Part shown: piece by piece, positions 1 to 4,977 of the stretch | Layout: each line of letters starts with the position of its first letter | How positions within the stretch are numbered: the stretch's first letter is position 1 | Source: a bacterium | GTDB taxonomy: Bacteria; Desulfobacterota; Anaeroferrophillalia; Anaeroferrophillales; Anaeroferrophillaceae | Assembly: GCA_029940125.1 (NCBI GenBank) | Contig: JAOZRP010000196.1 | Coordinates: 1 to 5,066, forward strand | Reading direction: 5' to 3' | DNA length: 5,066 nucleotides | The notes under the pieces: generated by a model | Databases searched by the model: none | What the model was told of the DNA's origin: nothing | The model's input: the letters and a program-made list of their open reading frames with translations, nothing else | Program-made: the position numbers and the translations under genes

Positions 1-22
1 CTCAAGGGGGTACTGAAAAGAG

Positions 23-50
23 TGACAGCCTTTCAGGGATAAGGCACTAA
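23..50 (+). repeat. 28-bp direct repeat, left copy
   Basis: These 28 bases recur without a mismatch at 4934-4961, so exact copies flank the whole four-gene cluster in the same orientation. Inside the repeat, GCCTT (28-32) and AAGGC (41-45) can pair as a 5-bp stem around an 8-base loop. In this copy the hairpin is followed directly by a heptad array. No coding function is visible. It could be an intergenic repeat family, a mobile-element end or a recombination site; the window alone cannot decide. Confidence 0.9.
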
Positions 51-77
51 TAGCTAACTGCTAAAAGCTAATAGCTT
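46..77 (+). repeat. GCTAANN heptad repeat array, left
   Basis: The units ACTAATA, GCTAACT, GCTAAAA and GCTAATA follow one another with exact 7-base spacing (46-73), then a partial GCTT (74-77). The same heptad occurs on the opposite strand at 4622-4649. The array resembles in style the short tandem heptanucleotide repeats known from cyanobacterial intergenic DNA, but I do not claim homology. It starts right at the end of the hairpin of the 28-bp repeat, so hairpin and heptads look like one composite element. Confidence 0.85.
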
Positions 78-82
78 GATTT

Positions 83-96
83 AGGTTCTAAAACCT
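83..96. promoter_or_regulatory. Small dyad upstream of gene cluster
   Basis: AGGTT (83-87) and AACCT (92-96) form a 5-bp inverted repeat around CTAA, about 72 bases before the first start codon. It could be an operator or half of a weak hairpin. I could not find a convincing -35/-10 pair or a sigma-54 box in 50-167, so the promoter of the cluster is not located. Short dyads of this size also arise by chance. Confidence 0.25.
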
Positions 97-130
97 GTTT
101 ATTCGGAACGCTAATCTTCGGATGGCGATC

Positions 131-171
131 AGGAGGTGCGGATTTTCGCGACCATGGGGGGAAGAACATGA
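131..171 (+). promoter_or_regulatory. Leader with strong Shine-Dalgarno and possible tiny ORF
   Basis: AGGAGGTG (131-138) is an almost perfect Shine-Dalgarno sequence, but no ATG lies 5-9 bases after it. ATG 154 is 15 bases away and would encode only MGGRT, ending at TGA 169-171, which overlaps the ATG of the kinase gene (168-170) as ATGA. The kinase start has its own purine-rich site, GGGGGGAAG (156-164). A five-codon leader coupled to the kinase is possible; an unused or decayed site is equally possible. Confidence 0.3.
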
Positions 172-1514
172 GTGTTGCTACCGTTATGGCCATTGATGAC
201 GACCCGGGAATTACCGCTTTATTCAAGCGCTTTTTGCAGCCGGCCGGTTTCAAGCTGTGTGAATGTCATCACGCGCTCAATGCCGAAGCTAAGATAGAGG
301 AGGCATTGCCTGACGTGGTGTTGGTGGACCTTTATATGCCGGAGGTCAGTGGTTTCGAACTGATTGAACGTTTTCATGAGCGCTGGCCGGATTTGCCGTT
401 GATTGCCATTTCAGGCACCGATAAAGTCGCGGATGTGGTGCGGGCCATGCGGGTTGGGGCCTGGAATTTTATTGAAAAGCCCATTTTGGATTTTGACGCT
501 ATTACTGATATTTTGCGCGTTGCTATCTCCCGGGCCAGGAAAATCCGAGAAAAAATCAGGGCCGAGGAATACCTGCATCAGCAAAAAGAAAATCTTGAGC
601 ATCTGGTGGCCGAACGCAGCGCCGCTTTGGTGAAAACCAACCGTGAATTGCAGGAAACCATCAAAAAGCTGCAGCAGTCCCAGTCACAAATGGTACAGCA
701 GGAGAAACTGGCCTCCATTGGCAACCTGGCGGCCGGCATCGCCCATGAACTGAACACCCCGGTTGGCTTTGTTTTCAGCAACTTCCATAGCATGAAGGAT
801 TATATTCTCAAGTTTAGGAGTTTGATTGAAAAATATCGCGATTTTCATGGTCGTCTGGTTGGAGTTGACGGAGTTCCCGTGGCCGAACGGGAAGCCTTGG
901 CAAAATTGGAAGAATCCCTGCAGCTGGATTTTATCCTGGAAGACCTGGATGAGCTTTTTGCCGAATCTGAAGATGGTTTTGAGCGGATTACCAGCATTGT
1001 CACTAAACTACGGGAATTTTCCCGGGTGGACCAGCGGGATGAGACATCCTTATATTGTTTGAATAAAGCGATTGATACGACGTTGGTGGTGGCTCGGAAT
1101 GAATATAAGTATGATGCGGAGGTCCGTACCGTTCTTGATCCCAAATTGCCCGAGGTGTATTGTCATGTGGGGCAGATCAATCAGGTGATCCTTAATATTA
1201 TCGTCAACGCCGCCCAAGCAATCAAAGAGCAGGAACGGCAGGGGTTTGGTGTCATTGAGATCGAAACCGGGGCGACAAGAGAATGTGTTTGGTGCCGGAT
1301 CAAAGATGATGGTCCCGGAATCAAACCGGAGCATCTCAACAAAATCTTTGAACCTTTCTTTACTACCAAACCTCCCGGTCGTGGAACCGGTTTGGGGCTG
1401 AACATTTCTTACGATATCATTGTTAACAAGCACCAGGGTGAATTGATCGTTGATAGCGAATATGGTCAAGGAACGGAATTTACGATACAACTGCCCCGTT
1501 GTCAGGTCGTTTGA
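168..1514 (+). CDS. Soluble hybrid histidine kinase, REC-HisKA-HATPase
   Basis: This 448-residue cytosolic kinase has no signal peptide or membrane segment. Residues 4-120 form a receiver domain with acidic residues D10-D12, phospho-acceptor D54, S82 and K104 before P105. Residues 120-180 are a charged coiled coil. The HisKA H-box has H193 in IAHELNTPV, preceded by EKLASIGNLAAG, typical of the HPK4-like group. The ATPase domain shows N347 in the N-box, DDGPGI (380-385), FEPFFTTK (394-401) and GRGTGLGL (404-411), so all catalytic motifs are present. Family knowledge: ATP-dependent autophosphorylation of H193, then transfer to receiver aspartates. The N-terminal receiver probably is the input, letting another kinase tune this one. 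ATG 168 is preceded by GGGGGGAAG (156-164); no better upstream in-frame start exists. It is the first gene of the cluster, 62 bp before the next. The stimulus is unknown, as no sensor domain is visible. Confidence 0.96.
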   Translation: MSVATVMAIDDDPGITALFKRFLQPAGFKLCECHHALNAEAKIEEALPDVVLVDLYMPEVSGFELIERFHERWPDLPLIAISGTDKVADVVRAMRVGAWNFIEKPILDFDAITDILRVAISRARKIREKIRAEEYLHQQKENLEHLVAERSAALVKTNRELQETIKKLQQSQSQMVQQEKLASIGNLAAGIAHELNTPVGFVFSNFHSMKDYILKFRSLIEKYRDFHGRLVGVDGVPVAEREALAKLEESLQLDFILEDLDELFAESEDGFERITSIVTKLREFSRVDQRDETSLYCLNKAIDTTLVVARNEYKYDAEVRTVLDPKLPEVYCHVGQINQVILNIIVNAAQAIKEQERQGFGVIEIETGATRECVWCRIKDDGPGIKPEHLNKIFEPFFTTKPPGRGTGLGLNISYDIIVNKHQGELIVDSEYGQGTEFTIQLPRCQVV

Positions 1515-1564
1515 ACTGGTGGCGGGGGGCAAAATAATAGGGAGTGTTTGTCAGGTATTTATTC

Positions 1565-1570
1565 AGGAGG
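1565..1570 (+). promoter_or_regulatory. Ribosome binding site that fixes the start at 1577
   Basis: AGGAGG lies 6 bases before ATG 1577. An in-frame GTG at 1544 would add 11 residues, but it has no comparable site and would place the Shine-Dalgarno sequence inside the gene. The ATG start is therefore preferred, and it begins just before the first receiver strand. Confidence 0.85.
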
Positions 1571-1576
1571 AATCCC

Positions 1577-2758
1577 ATGGAAAGGAAGCAGGCCATTCTT
1601 TTCGTTGATGATGAAAAGAGTATCCTCAGATCGCTGAAACGGGCCTTTCTGGACAGTGGCTACCAGCTTTATTTTGCCGATAGCGGAGCCAAGGGATTGG
1701 CGGCTTTGAAAGCCAAGGATATAGACCTGGTGGTCAGTGATATGCGCATGCCCCAGATGGACGGTTACCAATTCCTCAGCCGGGTGAAAAAGGATTATCC
1801 CCAGGTTGTCCGGTTGATCTTGAGCGGCTATACCCAGGAAGACACGGTTTACAAGGCCTTGATTGATGGCTCCGCAAAGATGTATGTGGCCAAGCCATGG
1901 GATAATCGGAAGCTGAAACTGCTTATTGCTCAATTGCTGGAGATCAGGGAGGCCCTCCGGGAACAGCGTTTGCTTGAAGTGATGAATACTATTGATGAAT
2001 TGCCCACATTACCGGCTACCTACCATGAAATAATGCGTCTGATTGAGCGGGATGCAGATTTTGACAAGATTGTTGCCATGGTGGAAAAGGATCCGGCCAT
2101 GACCGCCAAGGTGCTGCAGGTTGCCAACTCGGCTTATTTTCGCAATGCCACCGCCTCTCTTAAACGGGCGGCGGTTTTTATCGGGTTGATGAATTTGAAG
2201 GACATTGTTCTTGGCTGTTCCGTTCTTAAGGCATTGGATTGTAAAGCCATGGGCTTTTACAGCATCGAATCATTATGGGAACATTTTGTGCGCAGCAACG
2301 GGTTGGTGCATAAACTCTATGAACGGATCCACGATGAAAAAGTTGATGAAACCGCAGGTTCAACCGGGCTTTTGTACGATGTGGGCATTTTGGTGCTGTT
2401 GCGTTATTTTCCTGAGCAGTTCAGGGAAATTATCAACCGCTGCCGGCAGCAGCCGGGTTTGGGACTGCTGGCGGCCGAAGAAGAGATTATGGGGGTGACT
2501 CACGCTCAGTTGGGAGCCTATCTGCTGGGTTGGTGGAATCTGCCTCATCCAATTATTGAAGCAACCTTGTATCATCATAATCCCCTGTCGGAATTGGTGA
2601 CCAATCAGGAGTTTGTCAGCCTGATCGGGGTGGTCAGTCATCTTTCTTTGGCGGTCCTCGATGTTAGTCTGGTGGCTGAGCTGGATTCCGAGGTGATGAA
2701 AAAAGCTGGGGTGTCGGTGGCCATGTACGAGGATGTACAGCGGCAACTACAGTCTTGA
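1577..2758 (+). CDS. Response regulator with HDOD output domain (REC-HDOD)
   Basis: This 393-residue soluble protein has a receiver at residues 5-122 with D11/D12, phospho-acceptor D55 in SDMRMP, S83 and K106 in AKPW. A short helix leads to an HDOD domain at about 132-335, opened by the hallmark LPTLP (142-146). HDOD is a non-catalytic relative of HD phosphohydrolases. Here the HD-like position reads LLYDVG with Y267 instead of His, while H236 (LWEH) and YHHNP (332-336) remain, so hydrolase activity is not expected. In characterised bacteria, HDOD proteins act as protein-interaction outputs in motility, biofilm or stress signalling; the partner here is unknown. It is the only recognisable effector of the cluster. 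It follows the kinase after 62 bp without a terminator and precedes the next gene by 28 bp, which suggests one operon and phosphorylation by that kinase (inference). Confidence 0.95.
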   Translation: MERKQAILFVDDEKSILRSLKRAFLDSGYQLYFADSGAKGLAALKAKDIDLVVSDMRMPQMDGYQFLSRVKKDYPQVVRLILSGYTQEDTVYKALIDGSAKMYVAKPWDNRKLKLLIAQLLEIREALREQRLLEVMNTIDELPTLPATYHEIMRLIERDADFDKIVAMVEKDPAMTAKVLQVANSAYFRNATASLKRAAVFIGLMNLKDIVLGCSVLKALDCKAMGFYSIESLWEHFVRSNGLVHKLYERIHDEKVDETAGSTGLLYDVGILVLLRYFPEQFREIINRCRQQPGLGLLAAEEEIMGVTHAQLGAYLLGWWNLPHPIIEATLYHHNPLSELVTNQEFVSLIGVVSHLSLAVLDVSLVAELDSEVMKKAGVSVAMYEDVQRQLQS

Positions 2759-2776
2759 TCTGACGCGGAAAGGCGT

Positions 2777-2784
2777 GGAGGGAG
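2777..2784 (+). promoter_or_regulatory. Ribosome binding site that fixes the start at 2787
   Basis: The purine run GGAGGGAG sits just before ATG 2787. In-frame ATG 2733 would overlap the end of the HDOD gene by 26 bases and add 18 residues that match nothing in a receiver fold. ATG 2802 has no Shine-Dalgarno sequence. ATG 2787 is therefore the most likely start. Confidence 0.75.
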
Positions 2785-2786
2785 CC

Positions 2787-3308
2787 ATGGATTCAACGGC
2801 GATGAAAATTTTATTGGTTGATGATGAAGAAGCGGTATTGCGCGCGATAAAAAGGGTGTTTAAACGTTCGCACATTGTTGACCTGATTTGCGTGCAGGAT
2901 CCTTTCGAGGCGATGAAGGTGGTGTCTGAAGAAGAGATAAAGCTGGTTATTTCAGACCAGCGGATGCCCGGGATGACCGGTTTGGAACTTCTGGCCTGGA
3001 TTAACGCGAACCATCCCGACATCGTTAAAATTATTTTAACCGGAGATACCGATATCCAAACAGCCGTGCGGGCCATCAATGATATTGGCGTTTACAAATT
3101 CATTTGCAAACCATGGAATAACGATGATCTGTACTGGACGGTAATCAGGGCTTTGGAAATGGTTCAGATGCGCCGGAAGAACCGGGAACTGCAGAACGAA
3201 CTGGATGAAAAAAAACGTTGTCTGCAGCGTTGCGAGCGTATATATCCAGGCATTACGTCCGTGGAACGGGATGATGACGGGGCAATTATTATTGATGAAG
3301 ATGTTTGA
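2787..3308 (+). CDS. Single-domain response regulator with helical, acidic tail
   Basis: This 173-residue protein has a receiver at 6-122 with D12/D13, phospho-acceptor D57 in SDQRMP, T85 and K108 in CKPW. After the receiver come a charged helix (about 122-148, MRRKNRELQNELDEKKR) and a tail containing YPGI, an ERDDDG turn and a strand-like AIII, ending in acidic residues. No DNA-binding or enzymatic output is present. The KPW form of the receiver is common in RpfG-type, HD-GYP- or HDOD-linked regulators. Likely roles (inference) are a phosphoryl relay or sink, or an adaptor that uses its tail to bind a partner. The tail looks too ordered to be random read-through, but I do not recognise it as a named domain. 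It lies 28 bp after the HDOD gene and probably shares its transcript. Confidence 0.93.
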   Translation: MDSTAMKILLVDDEEAVLRAIKRVFKRSHIVDLICVQDPFEAMKVVSEEEIKLVISDQRMPGMTGLELLAWINANHPDIVKIILTGDTDIQTAVRAINDIGVYKFICKPWNNDDLYWTVIRALEMVQMRRKNRELQNELDEKKRCLQRCERIYPGITSVERDDDGAIIIDEDV

Positions 3309-3335
3309 AAACTCCGGCTATGTGAGACGTATGAT
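3305..3335 (+). promoter_or_regulatory. Possible weak promoter before the fourth gene
   Basis: TTGAAA (3305-3310) and TATGAT (3330-3335) each match five of six bases of the sigma-70 consensus, but the 19-base spacer is longer than the usual 17. The rest of the 97-bp gap (3309-3405) shows no clear terminator hairpin, so the fourth gene may be read from the upstream transcript, from this promoter, or from both. Confidence 0.25.
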
Positions 3336-3393
3336 ATTTTTGTCGTGAATCAAATGACATCGGCGGCGGTCCAGAGTGGTATTGGTGTGAAAC

Positions 3394-3401
3394 AAAGGTG
3401 G
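3394..3401 (+). promoter_or_regulatory. Ribosome binding site of the fourth gene
   Basis: AAAGGTGG lies 4 bases before ATG 3406, a slightly short but usable spacing. An in-frame GTG at 3418 could also be read after GGGCGGGA. Either choice keeps the whole receiver domain. Confidence 0.6.
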
Positions 3402-3405
3402 TAAA

Positions 3406-4614
3406 ATGGGGGCGGGAGTGGATAACGAAAAAGCGACCATTCTTTTTGTGGATGATGAAAGCCGGGTGCTGAAGTCCATTAAAAGAGGGCTTATTGGCGA
3501 ACCGTATAGCTGTCTTTTTGCCTTGAGTGGAGCGGAAGCGTTGGAAATCATGGCTTCCCAGCCGGTCCAGGTCATCGTCACCGACATGCGGATGCCGGAA
3601 ATGAATGGTCTGGAATTACTGCGGGAGGTGAGAAAACGGCATCCTGAGACCATCAGGATGGTGCTTTCCGGCTATGCCCAAACCAATACGGTGCTGGCCG
3701 CGGTGAATGAAGGATCGGTGTATCGTTATATTACCAAACCCTGGAGATTGGAAGAAGATTTGAAGGCCGGCATCAATGATGCTTTGGAAGTCTATCGGGT
3801 AAATCAGGAACAGCGGCAGGCGGTGGAGGAGTTGGAACAAGTCAATCGTCAGTTGCTGAAAAGGCTTGAACAGGAAAATCAGGTGGTGGATAAAACCCGT
3901 AAGATTGCCGAGCATATTTATCAGCAAAAGACGTCAACCCTGAAATTGGCTTTTGAAAAGTCCAGGTTTATTGTCAACAATATCTATAGTGATGCCACCA
4001 ATCTGGGAATGGCTGGTGGTTTGAGTCAGGATGCCAGGGAGTTGGCGGAGCACATCCGGGAAATATGCCGGGATTTCATGGAAGAAGTATCCCGCGTGGT
4101 GCGGCTGGCCGAGATGGAGGCTGGCAGTCGAGTGCCGGTACCGGATGCCGGATTCAAATCCCAGGATTTTTTTAATCAACTTCAGCAAGAGGTGTTGGGG
4201 AAGAATCAGAATCAAAATTTAAAGGTAGATTTTCATTTGGATAATTCATTGCCGTCTGTTTTATCCCTGGATCCGGATTTTTTTTGGGAAATATGCTGGA
4301 ATATTATCGAAAACTGCCTTTTTTACGTCCCTCAGGGGGTAGCTGTTTGTTATTGTCGTATGGTTGGAAAGAATGTGGTGGAAGTTGAATGCCGTGATTC
4401 GGGGCCGGGGATTCCGGTAGCCGAACGCAAAATGGTTCTGGAGCCTTTTGTCCAGGCCAGCAATAGTTGCTGTCCCGGGCGTTTGGGCTTAGGATTGGCC
4501 TTGGTCCGGGCGGCGGTGCGAAAGCTGAAAGGAAAAATGTCGATTAGTGATCAGGATGGACGGGGATGCCGGGTGGTGGTCCGGGTGCCACTTACATTGT
4601 TATCAGAATCCTAA
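3406..4614 (+). CDS. REC-coiled coil-HATPase protein, histidine-less kinase-like
   Basis: This 402-residue soluble protein has a receiver at 10-125 with D16/D17, phospho-acceptor D60 in TDMRMP, S88 and K111 in TKPW. A coiled coil spans about 125-180. Helices at 180-235 sit where HisKA should be. Aligning FIVNNIYSDATNLG (188-201) on the H-box pattern F-x-x-N-x-x-H-E-x-x-T-P puts Y194 where His belongs, S195 for Glu and N199 for Pro. H170 and H216 lie nearby but outside an H-box context. The ATPase domain (about 275-398) keeps N303 in the N-box, RDSGPGI (330-336), LEPF (345-348) and GRLGLGLAL (358-366), so ATP binding looks intact. It could be a pseudokinase or allosteric partner of the first-gene kinase, a kinase of a divergent dimerisation type, or an ATP-dependent switch driven by its receiver. 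The reading frame is clean and shows no decay. Confidence 0.93.
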   Translation: MGAGVDNEKATILFVDDESRVLKSIKRGLIGEPYSCLFALSGAEALEIMASQPVQVIVTDMRMPEMNGLELLREVRKRHPETIRMVLSGYAQTNTVLAAVNEGSVYRYITKPWRLEEDLKAGINDALEVYRVNQEQRQAVEELEQVNRQLLKRLEQENQVVDKTRKIAEHIYQQKTSTLKLAFEKSRFIVNNIYSDATNLGMAGGLSQDARELAEHIREICRDFMEEVSRVVRLAEMEAGSRVPVPDAGFKSQDFFNQLQQEVLGKNQNQNLKVDFHLDNSLPSVLSLDPDFFWEICWNIIENCLFYVPQGVAVCYCRMVGKNVVEVECRDSGPGIPVAERKMVLEPFVQASNSCCPGRLGLGLALVRAAVRKLKGKMSISDQDGRGCRVVVRVPLTLLSES

Positions 4615-4621
4615 GTTGGGC

Positions 4622-4649
4622 GATTAGCTGTTAGCCATTAGCGTTTAGC
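4622..4649 (-). repeat. GCTAANN heptad repeat array, right, inverted
   Basis: TTAGC occurs four times with exact 7-base spacing (4624, 4631, 4638, 4645). Read on the minus strand these are GCTAAAC, GCTAATG, GCTAACA and GCTAATC, the same heptad as at 46-77 but in the opposite orientation. As on the left, the heptads start at a GCCTT-N8-AAGGC hairpin, here 4648-4665, so the two flanks carry an inverted pair of one composite element. Confidence 0.85.
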
Positions 4650-4665
4650 CTTGAAAAATCAAGGC
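4648..4665. terminator. 7-bp hairpin after the last gene, possible terminator
   Basis: GCCTTGA (4648-4654) and TCAAGGC (4659-4665) pair perfectly around AAAA, 33 bases after the stop codon of the fourth gene. No T-run follows on the plus strand, so it is a poor intrinsic terminator and may mainly belong to the composite repeat. The 18-base frame GCCTT-N8-AAGGC is the same as in the 28-bp repeats at 28-45 and 4939-4956. Confidence 0.4.
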
Positions 4666-4733
4666 GTTACATTCATGAAGCCAACACCCAAAGGGTGAAA
4701 ACTTGTAATGGTTAATAGTATGTAATCATTAAA

Positions 4734-4746
4734 CCAAGGCGGGCTT
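4734..4746 (+). repeat. 13-bp direct repeat, copy 1
   Basis: CCAAGGCGGGCTT is repeated exactly at 4965-4977. The two copies lie on either side of the palindromic element 4774-4904. This copy runs into the stem of the hairpin at 4739-4755. Confidence 0.6.
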
Positions 4747-4755
4747 GACGCCCGC
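4739..4755. repeat. GC-rich hairpin
   Basis: GCGGGC (4739-4744) and GCCCGC (4750-4755) pair perfectly around TTGAC. The stem is strong, but no T-run follows (AACCCAAATC comes next), so a terminator role is doubtful. Confidence 0.5.
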
Positions 4756-4805
4756 AACCCAAATCAGGGTATCAGGCTGTTCCGGCATGGCTCTCGCTCA
4801 TTCTC

Positions 4806-4824
4806 GCGGCACATCGTGTGCCGC
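4806..4824. repeat. 8-bp hairpin inside the palindromic element
   Basis: GCGGCACA (4806-4813) and TGTGCCGC (4817-4824) pair without mismatch around TCG. A second TGTGCCGC at 4834-4841 offers an alternative partner. Confidence 0.7.
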
Positions 4825-4840
4825 TCCGAGGTGTGTGCCG

Positions 4841-4863
4841 CGAATCACCGTCGTGGTGATTCG
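4841..4863. repeat. 9-bp hairpin inside the palindromic element
   Basis: CGAATCACC (4841-4849) and GGTGATTCG (4855-4863) pair without mismatch around GTCGT. Flanking GCCG (4837-4840) and CGGC (4869-4872) could extend the stem across a bulge. Confidence 0.7.
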
Positions 4864-4933
4864 TTCGGCGGCCAATACCGCTATGAGCCAAGCCCGAACA
4901 TCCTTAAGTATCCCCGACAATTTCTTGTTTTTT

Positions 4934-4961
4934 TGACAGCCTTTCAGGGATAAGGCACTAA
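4934..4961 (+). repeat. 28-bp direct repeat, right copy
   Basis: This is identical over 28 bases to 23-50, with the same GCCTT (4939-4943) / AAGGC (4952-4956) hairpin. The heptads that follow the left copy are nearly lost: only ACTAAAA (4957-4963) and then a diverged GCCAAGG are seen. The copy directly follows a run of seven T (4928-4934). Confidence 0.9.
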
Positions 4962-4964
4962 AAG

Positions 4965-4977
4965 CCAAGGCGGGCTT
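4965..4977 (+). repeat. 13-bp direct repeat, copy 2
   Basis: This is an exact second copy of 4734-4746, placed directly after the right 28-bp repeat. AAAGCC (4961-4966) and GGCTTT (4973-4978) also allow a 6-bp hairpin here. Confidence 0.6.

Larger units (their letters stand above)
4774..4904. repeat. 131-bp palindromic element, MITE-like or structured RNA
   Basis: The ends are imperfect inverted repeats: 4774-4793 matches the reverse complement of 4885-4904 at 17 of 20 bases (mismatches at three separated positions). The matching may continue outward with a small gap (GGGTATC against GGGATAC). Inside sit two perfect hairpins, 4806-4824 and 4841-4863, giving a three-arm fold. GTGTGCCGC also occurs twice (4816-4824 and 4833-4841), so the first arm could pair with either copy. 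It has no credible coding capacity. It could be a non-autonomous mobile element, a REP-like extragenic palindrome or a structured non-coding RNA; I do not recognise the family. Confidence 0.65.

Noticed and set aside
1050..1532. Minus-strand open frame of 160 codons inside the kinase gene
   Set aside because: Antisense shadow of the conserved ATPase domain; the plus-strand frame carries all the kinase motifs.
1544..1576. GTG start that would lengthen the REC-HDOD protein by 11 residues
   Set aside because: The AGGAGG site at 1565-1570 is ideally placed for ATG 1577 and would fall inside the longer frame.
2733..2786. ATG start that would lengthen the single-domain regulator and overlap the HDOD gene
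   Set aside because: The added residues do not fit a receiver start, and GGAGGGAG supports ATG 2787.
4774..4904. Integron attC recombination site
   Set aside because: The outer stem lacks the GTTRRRY and RYYYAAC core sites, and no integrase is present.
4745..4936. Plus-strand open frame of 63 codons in the right intergenic region
   Set aside because: No Shine-Dalgarno site, composition dominated by hairpin sequence and Arg/Ser/Thr-rich translation; it lies across the palindromic element.
23..4961. CRISPR array made of the 28-bp repeats
   Set aside because: Only two copies about 4.9 kb apart, with genes between them and no spacer pattern or cas genes.
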